From NCBI GenBank assembly GCA_036522235.1, contig DATDGG010000215.1:1-7014 (forward strand): a stretch of 7,014 nt of DNA, in the 5' to 3' direction. Every line of letters starts with the position of its first letter. Within the stretch, counting starts at the first letter, position 1. The stretch comes from VAZQ01 sp036522235. Its GTDB lineage: Bacteria; Pseudomonadota; Alphaproteobacteria; Rhizobiales; Xanthobacteraceae. Below the pieces are notes generated by a model that was given only the letters and a program-made list of their open reading frames with translations, was not told the DNA's origin and did not search any database. Below are positions 1 to 6,299 of this stretch, one piece after another. The translations under genes and the position numbers were made by a program.

Positions 1-86
1 CGCAGCGCCCGAAAGTCTGGGAGGTCGGCAAGACCAACACCTGGGGCACCCCGCCCACGCCGGATTTCCATCGCGACCGGTTGTGA
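1..86 (+). CDS. C-terminal end of an unidentified protein (partial)
   Basis: An open frame (codons from position 3) runs in from the left edge and stops at TGA 84-86. It leaves about 27 residues that include WEVGKTNTWGTPP and end in HRDRL. Codon use is GC-biased like the rest of the window, and the minus-strand genes stop well before it, so a real gene end is plausible. I do not recognise the family. The visible tail does not look to me like the end of SoxB or SoxC, which would be the expected neighbours. The gene is convergent with soxA, so it is not part of the minus-strand operon. The Trp/Pro-rich tail gives no function by itself. Confidence 0.5.
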   Translation, partial: QRPKVWEVGKTNTWGTPPTPDFHRDRL

Positions 87-126
87 CGTGCCGATTGTTG
101 TTGGTGAGTCGGGGCACGGAGTTTCA

Positions 127-160
127 CTCCCTCTCCCCGCAAGGGTGGGGTGAGGGGGCT
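127..160 (+). repeat. Palindromic intergenic repeat, copy 1 (shortened)
   Basis: The plus strand starts CTCCCTCTCCCCGCA and ends GGGGTGAGGGGGCT. The same two ends occur on the minus strand at 241-282, so the two copies face each other. Copy 1 lacks about seven bases (GGGGAGA) that in copy 2 form the right arm of the inner hairpin, so it is probably a deletion derivative. REP-like elements with this CCCTCTCCCC...GGTGAGGG pattern are common between genes in alphaproteobacteria; that comparison is from general knowledge, not a search. Confidence 0.7.
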
Positions 161-182
161 CCGGTGATAATTATCTTTGCAA

Positions 183-210
183 AGCAGCGCATCGAGTCCG
201 ACGCGCTGCT
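183..210 (-). terminator. Possible terminator hairpin after soxA
   Basis: A perfect 8-bp inverted repeat, AGCAGCGC (183-190) and GCGCTGCT (203-210), has a 12-base loop. Read in the soxA direction the stem is followed by TTGCAAAG, which is only a short T run, so it is weak as a rho-independent terminator. It lies between the two palindromic repeats and may act with them. Confidence 0.35.
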
Positions 211-240
211 CGGCGCCGGGAGTAACACAATAGAGATCGT

Positions 241-282
241 AACCCCCTCACCCCAACCTTCTCCCCTGCGGGGAGAGGGAGC
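241..282 (-). repeat. Palindromic intergenic repeat, copy 2 (full)
   Basis: Read on the minus strand this copy runs from CTCCCTCTCCCCGCA to GGGGTGAGGGGG. It contains a perfect 7-bp inner hairpin, TCTCCCC (260-266), loop TGC, GGGGAGA (270-276). It lies about 45 bp past the soxA stop codon, where it could stabilise or end the operon transcript. Together with copy 1 it forms a long inverted repeat with an 80-bp interior. Confidence 0.7.
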
Positions 283-327
283 TCTCCGTGCTGGCGGCGA
301 GGCCCCTCCAACAAAAATCAGATCGAC

Positions 328-1116
328 CTACGGTCGCACCGCCGGGGCTTCCATCTTGAGACCTTTTGCGCGCCACATCAGGTAGAGCTCGAGGTCGACA
401 TTCTCGGGCGCCCCATACGCGTAGGGCTCGGCGCGCATGCCGGACACGCAGTTGCGCAGGCGCCGCTGCAGCGAGCCGAGGCTCTGCCATTCCAGGCGAT
501 AGACCGGATAGCCGTTCGGGTGGCCCTGCGGCACCGGCGCGCCGGCGAGCTTCTGGCCCCAATTGTCGTCGTGGCATTGCGCGCAGGAGAGGTTGATCTG
601 GCCTTGCCGTTGATTGAAGAGGTCGCGACCGGCCGCGATGAAGGGCGTGAGGCGCTCATCTTTGCCTACATCGATCGGCATCCCCCGTGATTGCAGCGCG
701 AGATAAGCGGTGAGCCCGAGGAGTTCCTTGCTTTCGAATTTGAGCGGCGCCGCCCTTTGCTGCTCGGTGCGGCAGGTATTGATGCGCGCCTCGAGATCGA
801 TCGGACGCCCGAGCACGGGGCTAAAGGCCGGATAGCGCGCCGCCACGCCCTTCATGCCGGCGCGCGCGTCGCCATGGCAATCGGCGCATGATTTGTTGGC
901 GGCGCCGTCGCGGCGGTTCCACAGCGCCTCGCCGTCGAGCACGCCGAGCATGCCCGGATTGGCGGTGTCGTCGTCCTGCATGGCGCGGGTCTGTGGCCCC
1001 ATGAGCTCGTAGTCGGAGCGGCGCTGCTCCGGCGGGATTTCGGCCGCAGATGCGCGAAGCGCCGCAACGAGGAGTGCACCAATCAGGAAAAGAAGCGCGC
1101 CGCGCACGGGGGTCAT
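328..1116 (-). CDS. soxA: SoxA, diheme cytochrome c of the SoxXA complex
   Basis: SoxA pairs with SoxX in the periplasm to join thiosulfate oxidatively to the SoxY cysteine. The protein is 262 residues. It opens with a Sec signal peptide (hydrophobic core about 7-20, likely cut after Ala24). It has two c-type heme sites, C77-A-D-C80-H81 and C178-A-Q-C181-H182. Each is followed by a cysteine expected as axial ligand: C115 in INTCRTEQQ and C223 in RNCVSGMRAEPY. The second matches the SoxA active-site cysteine that carries a persulfide. This is therefore the full two-heme form. The ATG at 1116 was chosen because it starts the signal peptide and overlaps the soxZ stop by 4 bp (ATGA); the frame is open for 18 more codons upstream, but only inside soxZ. 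No strong Shine-Dalgarno is visible, which suggests translational coupling. soxB does not follow: a spacer and a convergent gene do. Confidence 0.95.
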   Translation of the reverse strand: MTPVRGALLFLIGALLVAALRASAAEIPPEQRRSDYELMGPQTRAMQDDDTANPGMLGVLDGEALWNRRDGAANKSCADCHGDARAGMKGVAARYPAFSPVLGRPIDLEARINTCRTEQQRAAPLKFESKELLGLTAYLALQSRGMPIDVGKDERLTPFIAAGRDLFNQRQGQINLSCAQCHDDNWGQKLAGAPVPQGHPNGYPVYRLEWQSLGSLQRRLRNCVSGMRAEPYAYGAPENVDLELYLMWRAKGLKMEAPAVRP

Positions 1117-1436
1117 TCGACCGTTATGGGGGCCTGCTCGGTTGCCGAGAAGCCGTTGTCGCCGCTCCACTGGAACGCGATGGTTCCGGTCGCGGTCGCG
1201 GTCGTAAAGAACGACAGGAACGGATTGGCCGCGATCGCGCGGGCGAAATCGGCGCGGAATATCTCCTCGCCATTATAGGTGCAGGTGAACGTCGTGATGA
1301 TGTCGCGCGGGATGAGCTCGCCGCCGAGCCCGACCCGATAGCCGGTCTCCATCGGATGGGCGATCAGCGTCTTGATCTCGACGATCTCGCCGCGTCGCGC
1401 CTTGGGGGGCACATTGATGAGGGCGCGCGCGGTCAT
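1113..1436 (-). CDS. soxZ: SoxZ, subunit of the SoxYZ sulfur carrier
   Basis: SoxZ is the immunoglobulin-like partner of SoxY and holds the carrier together while sulfur intermediates sit on the SoxY cysteine. At 107 residues it has the usual family length. The opening TARALINVPPKARRGEIVEI, the stretch IAHPMETGYR (26-35), the central IPRDIITTFTCTYNGEEIF and the C-terminal FQWSGDNG all fit SoxZ. There is no signal peptide, as expected for a protein exported by the Tat system on the back of SoxY. The ATG at 1436 overlaps the soxY TGA by 4 bp and sits 6 bases after a strong GGAGGA inside the end of soxY. The stop likewise overlaps the soxA start. The tight coupling fits 1:1 production of SoxY and SoxZ. 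Confidence 0.95.
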   Translation of the reverse strand: MTARALINVPPKARRGEIVEIKTLIAHPMETGYRVGLGGELIPRDIITTFTCTYNGEEIFRADFARAIAANPFLSFFTTATATGTIAFQWSGDNGFSATEQAPITVE

Positions 1437-1921
1437 TGCAGGTCCTCCACGCAGGCCGCGATGGTGACAATGACGTCGGCGTCGTCGGACCAGAACGAGC
1501 CGTCGCTGAGCTGCGCCACAGCGATGATGGTCTGGGCGGCGGCGAGCTTGATGCGGGTCGAGAACTGGGCCTTGCCGGCGCGCGGTCCCAGATGCACGCC
1601 GATGACGTTGGGCTGCGGGTTCTTCTCGTTGAACAGATGAATGGACTTGACGTGATCGGCCGCGGTCATTGGGCTGTCGACCGAGATGGTGATCGGGACC
1701 GTATTGCCGTTCTCGACCAGCGGCGGCACGTCGATCTTGACCTTGCCTTTGCGGATCGCCGCTTCGCCGACGACCTCCCGGATGGCGGCCTGCATGGTGT
1801 CGGGCGTGGCGCGGGCGGGCCGGGCCACCGACGCAAGCGCCATCCCACCCGCCAGGGTGACCGTGGCGGTCAAGAAGTCGCGCCGGCTCGTGCCGCTGTC
1901 GTTTGCTCGCTGGTCGGTCAT
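1433..1921 (-). CDS. soxY: SoxY, sulfur-carrying subunit of SoxYZ, with atypical C-terminus
   Basis: SoxY carries sulfur intermediates on a cysteine near its C-terminus during periplasmic thiosulfate oxidation. The protein is 162 residues. A Tat signal is clear: S12-R13-R14-D15-F16-L17-T18, then a hydrophobic stretch and probable cleavage after Ala38 (ARA). The mature body has typical SoxY segments: a helix around TMQAAIREVVGEAAIRKG, then KIDVPPLVENGNTVPITISV (62-81), KSIHLFNEKNPQPNV and ADVIVTIAAC. The carrier cysteine is C157. The canonical SoxY end is GGCGG, a flexible swinging arm; here the cysteine is in AACVEDLQ, so both flanking glycine pairs are gone and the tail extends five residues past the cysteine. 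The gene follows soxX by 40 bp and overlaps soxZ by 4 bp. Family assignment is firm; full function as a classical carrier is less certain. Confidence 0.92.
   Translation of the reverse strand: MTDQRANDSGTSRRDFLTATVTLAGGMALASVARPARATPDTMQAAIREVVGEAAIRKGKVKIDVPPLVENGNTVPITISVDSPMTAADHVKSIHLFNEKNPQPNVIGVHLGPRAGKAQFSTRIKLAAAQTIIAVAQLSDGSFWSDDADVIVTIAACVEDLQ
1443..1448 (-). promoter_or_regulatory. Shine-Dalgarno of soxZ inside the soxY 3' end
   Basis: GGAGGA on the minus strand lies 6 bases before the soxZ ATG. It is encoded within the last codons of soxY (Val-Glu-Asp), so the unusual SoxY tail and the ribosome site of soxZ share the same bases. Confidence 0.7.
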
Positions 1922-1929
1922 CGCTCGCT

Positions 1930-1947
1930 TTCCAACAATTCCAACAA
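1930..1947 (-). repeat. 9-bp tandem repeat ahead of soxY
   Basis: Two perfect copies of TTGTTGGAA (minus strand) lie side by side in the 40-bp gap between soxX and soxY, ending 8 bases before the soxY ATG. The gap is richer in A and T than its surroundings. GGAA in the second copy may serve as a weak ribosome site. No regulator can be named. Confidence 0.5.
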
Positions 1948-1961
1948 ACCTTATGTAGGCG

Positions 1962-2420
1962 CTATTCGCGCAATGTCATCAGAAAGGCTACCACATCCTC
2001 GACCTGCTCGGCAGTCAGCACCGGCTTGCCTTGGAACGCCGGCGCCACCCGGCTCAGGCCATCGACCCGATAGTAGGGCGGCATGATCGTGTCGGGCTTG
2101 AGCCGCGACGCGTCGACAATGCGCAGCCGCAGCTCTCCCTCGCTCGCGCGGCCGCCAGCGCCTTTGAGGTCGGGCGCCAGGGTGCCCTGGAACCTCTCCT
2201 CCGGGAAGGGCCCGCTGTGGCACAGCAAGCAAAGCCCGACCTGCCGATTAACGACAATCGCGCGGCCGCGCTCCGCCTTCCCGGGCATGCCGGTCAGCGA
2301 GGCCGGGATGGCATCGCCGACTACCGTGAACGGCTGCAATGCCTCGGCGTGCGCCGCACTTCCACCGCACAGCGCCGTGCACGCGGTCACGGCCGCGCAG
2401 GCGCGGAAAAATCTGCCCAT
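1962..2420 (-). CDS. soxX: SoxX, monoheme cytochrome c of the SoxXA complex
   Basis: SoxX is the small cytochrome that takes electrons from SoxA during thiosulfate attachment to SoxYZ and passes them to small periplasmic cytochromes. The protein is 152 residues with a Sec signal peptide, probably cut after Ala25 (AHA). One heme site, C64-L-L-C67-H68, is followed by the SoxX-typical APDLKGAGGRASEGELRLRI and by DTIMPPYYR, in which M113 is the expected axial ligand. The C-terminal LTAEQVEDVVAFLMTL is the usual closing helix of SoxX. The start lies 4 bp after the fccB-like stop. The best purine run (GGAGAA, 2437-2442) is 16 bases away, so initiation is probably coupled to the upstream gene. Confidence 0.93.
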   Translation of the reverse strand: MGRFFRACAAVTACTALCGGSAAHAEALQPFTVVGDAIPASLTGMPGKAERGRAIVVNRQVGLCLLCHSGPFPEERFQGTLAPDLKGAGGRASEGELRLRIVDASRLKPDTIMPPYYRVDGLSRVAPAFQGKPVLTAEQVEDVVAFLMTLRE

Positions 2421-2424
2421 GCGC

Positions 2425-3702
2425 TCAGCCGAACATTTCTCCGGTCATGGTCCTGAACCAGGCATCCGCGAACTTCGCTTCTTGCTCCCGCGTCGAGCGC
2501 GGGGCTTCGACGGGGCTCGTGCCGGCGGAGCCTTGCACCTCGACCAGCTGCCCGTTGGTGGGCCGATAGACCGCCGCGACCGTGATCCCGTATTCGGGAG
2601 CCACGATGGTGTAGCAGGTGTTGATCAGGCGCGGCTCGTCCGGCTTCTGGCCATTCATGAGCCGCACCAATGCGGCCGCGCAGACCTTGGCCTGGGCATT
2701 GGCGGAGAAGCCCGACTTCGGCATCGCGCCGGCGATGCACGCGTCGCCGATGACATGAATGTTGGGCTGCAGGGTCGATTCGAAGCTGACGGGCTCGACC
2801 GGGCACCAGCCGGTGCGATCCGCCACGCCGGCGAGCTCGGCGATGCGTCCGGCCTTCTGCGGCGGAATGATGTTGGCCACCGAAGCCTTGTGCTGGGCGA
2901 AATCGGTCTCGACCATCATCAATGCCGGATCGACCTTGGTGACTCTGCCGCCCGACGACAGCGAGACCCATTCGATGATGTCGGGATAGAGCTCCTTCCA
3001 GGCATCTTGGAAGAGGCGCTGCTTGGAGAACGCATCCTTGGCATCGAGAATGATGAGCCTCGATTTGGGCTTTCTGGTCTTGAGATAGTAGGCGATCAAG
3101 CTCGCCCGCTCATACGGCCCGGGCGGGCAGCGATAGGGATTGGCGGGCGCCGCAATGACGACCAGGCCGCCGTCCGGCATGGCTTCGAGCTGGCGGCGCA
3201 GCAGCAAGGTCTGCTCGCCCGCTTTCCAGGCATGCGGCATACGCTCGCTGGCAGCCTCGGTGTAGCCGGGGACGGCATCGAAACGCAGATCGACCCCCGG
3301 GGCCAGCACCAGACGGTCGTAGCGAAGCGTCGCGCCGCTCGCGAGCGTCACCATGCGGGTCTGCGGATTGACTGCGGTCGCCGCATCGAACGCCATGACG
3401 ACCCCGTCGGCCGCGACCTTCTTGTAGTCGAATTGTTGTTCCTTGATCTCGCGCAGCCCGGCAATGACTTCGTTGCTGAACGGACAAGCCGTGAAAGTCT
3501 GGCTCGCCTCGACCAAAGTGACGGCCGTGCGCGGGTCGAGCCGCCGCAGCGCGCGCGCGCAAGTCGCGCCCGCAAAGCCGCCGCCCACCACCACGATGCG
3601 ACCGCCGGAAGCTTGCGCCAGCGCCGGCATCGGCAGCGCCGCCGCGGAGGCGCCGGCGGCCGCAGTCTTGAGAAAGTCACGTCGGCTATGGGAGCGGATC
3701 AT
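2425..3702 (-). CDS. fccB: Flavocytochrome c sulfide dehydrogenase, flavoprotein subunit (FccB/SoxF type)
   Basis: The family oxidises sulfide to sulfur in the periplasm and passes electrons through FAD to a c-type cytochrome subunit. The protein is 425 residues with a Tat signal (S6-R7-R8-D9-F10-L11-K12, probable cut after Ala29). A Rossmann FAD motif is at 40-45 (GGGFAG, after RIVVV). C73 in FTACPFSNEV matches the cysteine that binds FAD covalently in this family. C192 in NPYRCPPGPYERAS and C363 in NTCYTIVAPEYGI fit the redox-active cysteine pair. The second FAD segment is HVIGDACIAGAMPKSG (316-331). Length and domain order are complete. The frame is open well upstream, but the ATG at 3702 was chosen because it begins the Tat signal and follows a good AGGAG at 3707-3711. 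It lies 14 bp after the cytochrome gene, its probable electron partner. SoxF is the name used when it belongs to a sox cluster. Confidence 0.93.
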   Translation of the reverse strand: MIRSHSRRDFLKTAAAGASAAALPMPALAQASGGRIVVVGGGFAGATCARALRRLDPRTAVTLVEASQTFTACPFSNEVIAGLREIKEQQFDYKKVAADGVVMAFDAATAVNPQTRMVTLASGATLRYDRLVLAPGVDLRFDAVPGYTEAASERMPHAWKAGEQTLLLRRQLEAMPDGGLVVIAAPANPYRCPPGPYERASLIAYYLKTRKPKSRLIILDAKDAFSKQRLFQDAWKELYPDIIEWVSLSSGGRVTKVDPALMMVETDFAQHKASVANIIPPQKAGRIAELAGVADRTGWCPVEPVSFESTLQPNIHVIGDACIAGAMPKSGFSANAQAKVCAAALVRLMNGQKPDEPRLINTCYTIVAPEYGITVAAVYRPTNGQLVEVQGSAGTSPVEAPRSTREQEAKFADAWFRTMTGEMFG

Positions 3703-3706
3703 GATT

Positions 3707-3711
3707 CTCCT
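3707..3711 (-). promoter_or_regulatory. Shine-Dalgarno fixing the fccB start
   Basis: AGGAG on the minus strand, within GAGAGGAGAATC, sits 4 bases before the ATG at 3702. It supports this start over in-frame upstream codons that would extend into the cytochrome gene. Confidence 0.7.
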
Positions 3712-3716
3712 CTCAC

Positions 3717-4064
3717 TTACTTTTGCGCGCCATACCAATCCGCGATGGCCTTGATCTCGTCGTCGGTGAAACCCTTGGCGATGCGGTCCATGACGGTCGC
3801 CGGACGCTGCCCGGAGCGGAACGCTTGTACCGCGGTGACGATGTCGGAGGAATTGCGGCCGATCAGCCGGCCCGCCGAGGTGTCGACCGATACAGATGCT
3901 GGGTGGCAGCCCGAGCAGGACGACGCGCCGGGCGGCGGGAAGCCCGCGCTGCCGATGGGCGTCCCGTATCGTTCCGCCGGGGCCAGCGGCGGCACCTGCG
4001 CGGCGGCCGGAACCGCAAGCGACAGCACGGAAATCACGACCATAGCCCGGCATCTACGCGTCAT
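3717..4064 (-). CDS. Secreted monoheme cytochrome c, probable partner of the flavoprotein (FccA/SoxE-like)
   Basis: The protein is 115 residues with a signal peptide (MTRRCRAMVVISVLSLAVPA..., likely cut after Ala22). It has one heme site, C50-S-G-C53-H54, and a likely axial methionine M92 in ATVMDRIAKGFTDDEIKAIADWY, a pattern typical of small class I cytochromes. Its place 14 bp before the FAD subunit suggests it is the cytochrome subunit of sulfide dehydrogenase. A single heme fits the short FccA form (green sulfur bacteria) better than the diheme form of Allochromatium. It could also accept electrons from the molybdenum hydroxylase 55 bp upstream; the sequence alone cannot decide. The ATG at 4064 was chosen for the signal peptide and for GAGG (4071-4074) six bases away. 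An in-frame upstream extension would run into the large-subunit gene and adds only Arg/Ser-rich shadow sequence. Confidence 0.85.
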   Translation of the reverse strand: MTRRCRAMVVISVLSLAVPAAAQVPPLAPAERYGTPIGSAGFPPPGASSCSGCHPASVSVDTSAGRLIGRNSSDIVTAVQAFRSGQRPATVMDRIAKGFTDDEIKAIADWYGAQK

Positions 4065-4085
4065 CGTAGGCCTCGCAGCAAGAGA

Positions 4086-4112
4086 GGGCGGCGACGCATC
4101 GCGCCGCCGCCC
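4086..4112 (-). terminator. GC-rich stem-loop just after the large-subunit (L2) stop
   Basis: The arms GGGCGGCG (4086-4093) and CGCCGCCC (4105-4112) pair perfectly 7 bases past the TGA. No T run follows, so an intrinsic terminator is doubtful. It may instead protect the 3' end of the L2 message or weaken read-through into the cytochrome gene. The same structure follows the paralogous stop at 6829. Confidence 0.55.
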
Positions 4113-4141
4113 GATTGGCTCAGACCGACCGCAGGTCGGTG
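4086..4141 (-). repeat. Direct repeat spanning the L2 stop codon (pairs with 6795-6850)
   Basis: This 56-base block matches 6795-6850 at 54 positions by eye, without gaps. It covers the post-stop hairpin, the stop codon and the last seven codons. It contains a second palindrome, ACCGACC (4124-4130), GCA, GGTCGGT (4134-4140). Beyond it the coding sequences differ at many third positions, so the block is more conserved than the genes it ends. Confidence 0.75.
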
Positions 4142-6294
4142 CTCTTGAGCGGCACCGAGCGCACCCGCTTGCCGGTTGCCGCCGCGATCGCATTGAGGAC
4201 TGCGGGCGCCGCGACCGCAATCGTGGGCTCGCCGATACCACCCCAAAAGCCGCCGGAGGGCATCAGGATCACCTCGACCTTCGGCATTTCGGCGATGCGC
4301 ATGAGGTTGTAGGTGTCGAAGTTCTTCTGCTCCACGGCGCCGTCCTTGACGGTGATCTCGCCATAGAGCAGCGCCGAAAGGCCATACACGAACGAGCCCG
4401 CCGCCTGTCGCTCGATCTGCGCCGGATTGACGGCCGTGCCCGGATCGAGCGCCACCACGATCCGCTCGATCTTCACGCGGCCCTGATTGGTGATCGAAAC
4501 TTCGGCGACCGCGGCCGAGTAGGTTGCATAGCCGTGGTATTGGGCGAGACCGCGGAAGACGCCTTGCGGGGGCGGCGTGCCCCAGCCGGCCTTCTCGGCC
4601 GCCGCATTGACCACCGCGAGGTTTTTCGGCTTGAGGTATTTGCGGCGGAACGCGAGCGGATCCTGGCCGACCGCCTTGGCGATCTCGTCCATGAAGCATT
4701 CGGTGTAGATCGCGTTGTGATTGACGTTGACGCCGCGCCAGAAGCCCGCCGTCAGGTGGGTGTTGCGCATCGCATGGTCGATGAGCACGTTGGGAATATT
4801 GTAGCCGAACGCGCCGTCCGGCGCGTTGGCGGACAGGCCCTGGAACACCACCGGGTCCATGCCGTTCTGCAGGTTCTGCGGCGCGAGCGAGGCCAGGATC
4901 GACTGGCCGGCAATGCGCATATGCAGCCCGACCAGGTTGTTGTTGGCATCGAGCGCGCCGGTCATCTGGCATTGCGTGATCGGGTGGTAGGTGCAATGCG
5001 TGAAGTCCTCCTCGCGCGTCCAGATCAACTTGATCGGCGTGCCCGGCATCTCCTTGGCGATCAGGACGCCCTGCCGCACGAAGTCGGCGCGCCCGCGCCG
5101 GCCGAAACCGCCGCCGGCGTTCTGGGTCTTGTAGAAGTCGCATTTCTCAGCCGGCAGGCCGGCCGCTTCGATGACGGATGCGAGCGCCGTTTCGGCATTC
5201 TGGGTCGGACCCCAGCCCTCGCAGCGGTCGGCCGTGAAGCGCACGGTGACGTTCATCGGCTCCATCGTGGCGTGGTGCTGGAACGGATAGTTGTAGACCG
5301 CCTCGATCTTCTTGGCGGCGCCCGCGATGGCGGCCGGAGCATCGCCGGATTTGTTGCCGATAAAGGCCTGGTCGGCGGCAAGTCCGGTCTTGACGAACTC
5401 CGCGATCGTGGCGCTCGACACCTTGGCGCTCTCGCCCTCGTCCCAGGTGACCGGCAGCGCGTCGAGCGCGGTCTTCGCGTGCCAGAACGTGTCGGCGACC
5501 ACCGCGACCGCGTTGTCGTCGATGCTCATGACCTTCTTGACGCCAGGCATGCCCGCCACCTTGGCGGCGTCAAGGCTCTTCAGCTTGCCGCCGTTGACCG
5601 GACAGGCCTTGACGGTCGCGATCAGCATTCCGGGCATCTTGATGTCGATGCCGTAGACCTGCTTGCCGATCAGCTTGTCATAGGTGTCGAGCCGCTTGAC
5701 GCCCTTGCCGGCGATCTTCCAGTCCTTCGGGTCCTTGAGCTTGATGTCCTTGGGCGCCTCGAGCTTGGCGGCGGCTTCCGCCACCTTGCCGAAGCTGGTG
5801 CTGCGCCCGGACGCCGCATGCGTGATGATGCCGTTCGCGGCGCTGCATTCGGAAGGGGGCACCTTCCACTCATTGGCGGCGGCCTGGATCAGCATCAGGC
5901 GGGCAGCGGCGCCGCCCTGGCGGACATACTCGTGCGATTGGCGGATGCCCTGGCTGCCGGTCGATTGCATGTTGCCCCAGATGCGCTTGCGCGCGAGGTT
6001 CTGCCCGGGGGTCGGGAACTCGGTGGTGACCTTCGACCAGTCGCATTCGAGCTCCTCGGCGACCAGCTGCGCGAGCCCGGTGAGCGTGCCCTGGCCCATC
6101 TCGGAGCGGGCGACCCGGATCACGACGGTGTCGTCGGGCCGGATCACCACCCAGGCATTGACCTCAGGCGGACCGTCGGCGGCGCGTATTTCCTGCGGGC
6201 CGAACGGAAGCTCGAAGCCGAGCGCCAGTCCGCCACCGGCGACGGCGGCACCGACCACGAAAGCGCGGCGATTCATGCGCGGCATATAGGTCAT
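4120..6294 (-). CDS. Molybdopterin-binding large subunit of a periplasmic molybdenum hydroxylase (IorB-like, L2)
   Basis: This is the catalytic subunit of a xanthine dehydrogenase / aldehyde oxidase family enzyme, closest in layout to isoquinoline 1-oxidoreductase beta: the family hydroxylates N-heterocycles or oxidises aldehydes using water. The protein is 724 residues. A Tat signal is at the start (N8-R9-R10-A11-F12-V13-V14, then Gly/Ala-rich). Further marks are VARSEMGQGTLTGLAQLVAEEL (61-82), HHATMEPMN (340-348), the cofactor-site GGGFGRR (394-400), GFWRGVNVNHN (517-527) and GGFWGGIGEPTIAVAAPAV (681-699), with E689 as the expected catalytic glutamate. The length is normal for IorB. The frame is open another 113 codons, but that part is antisense-like shadow of the small-subunit gene. 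The ATG at 6294 has the Tat signal and a GGGGAGG 5 bases away. It follows the Fe-S subunit by 14 bp, so the two form the enzyme. The substrate is unknown; cytochrome c as acceptor is inference. Confidence 0.93.
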   Translation of the reverse strand: MTYMPRMNRRAFVVGAAVAGGGLALGFELPFGPQEIRAADGPPEVNAWVVIRPDDTVVIRVARSEMGQGTLTGLAQLVAEELECDWSKVTTEFPTPGQNLARKRIWGNMQSTGSQGIRQSHEYVRQGGAAARLMLIQAAANEWKVPPSECSAANGIITHAASGRSTSFGKVAEAAAKLEAPKDIKLKDPKDWKIAGKGVKRLDTYDKLIGKQVYGIDIKMPGMLIATVKACPVNGGKLKSLDAAKVAGMPGVKKVMSIDDNAVAVVADTFWHAKTALDALPVTWDEGESAKVSSATIAEFVKTGLAADQAFIGNKSGDAPAAIAGAAKKIEAVYNYPFQHHATMEPMNVTVRFTADRCEGWGPTQNAETALASVIEAAGLPAEKCDFYKTQNAGGGFGRRGRADFVRQGVLIAKEMPGTPIKLIWTREEDFTHCTYHPITQCQMTGALDANNNLVGLHMRIAGQSILASLAPQNLQNGMDPVVFQGLSANAPDGAFGYNIPNVLIDHAMRNTHLTAGFWRGVNVNHNAIYTECFMDEIAKAVGQDPLAFRRKYLKPKNLAVVNAAAEKAGWGTPPPQGVFRGLAQYHGYATYSAAVAEVSITNQGRVKIERIVVALDPGTAVNPAQIERQAAGSFVYGLSALLYGEITVKDGAVEQKNFDTYNLMRIAEMPKVEVILMPSGGFWGGIGEPTIAVAAPAVLNAIAAATGKRVRSVPLKSTDLRSV

Positions 6295-6299
6295 GGTGG

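Larger units (their letters stand above)
87..327. other. Convergent intergenic spacer with palindromic repeats
   Basis: This stretch separates the plus-strand gene ending at 86 from soxA ending at 328. I see no credible coding sequence in it; open frames crossing it are repeat-derived or shadows. It holds two inverted copies of a GC-rich palindromic repeat (127-160 and 241-282) and an 8-bp stem-loop between them (183-210). The rest is lower in GC than the flanking genes. The likely role is transcription termination for both convergent units. Confidence 0.6.

Noticed and set aside
1..86. Left-edge gene as the end of soxB or soxC
   Set aside because: The visible tail does not match the C-terminal patterns of these proteins as I know them, and 27 residues are too few for any family call.
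83..385. A 100-codon plus-strand frame in the left spacer
   Set aside because: It translates the palindromic repeats (SPQGWGEG, TPSPQPSPLRGEGA), a peptide typical of such repeats read as protein, and it runs into the 3' end of soxA.
1050..2086. Overlapping plus-strand frames (1050-1640 and 1436-2086)
   Set aside because: They are antisense to soxA, soxZ, soxY and soxX. Compositions are typical of shadow frames, with no ribosome site or family likeness.
4065..4119. A promoter for a separate cytochrome-fccB-sox operon
   Set aside because: The 55-bp gap is mostly hairpin and ribosome site. I see no convincing -35/-10 pair, although an unusual sigma-factor site cannot be excluded by eye.
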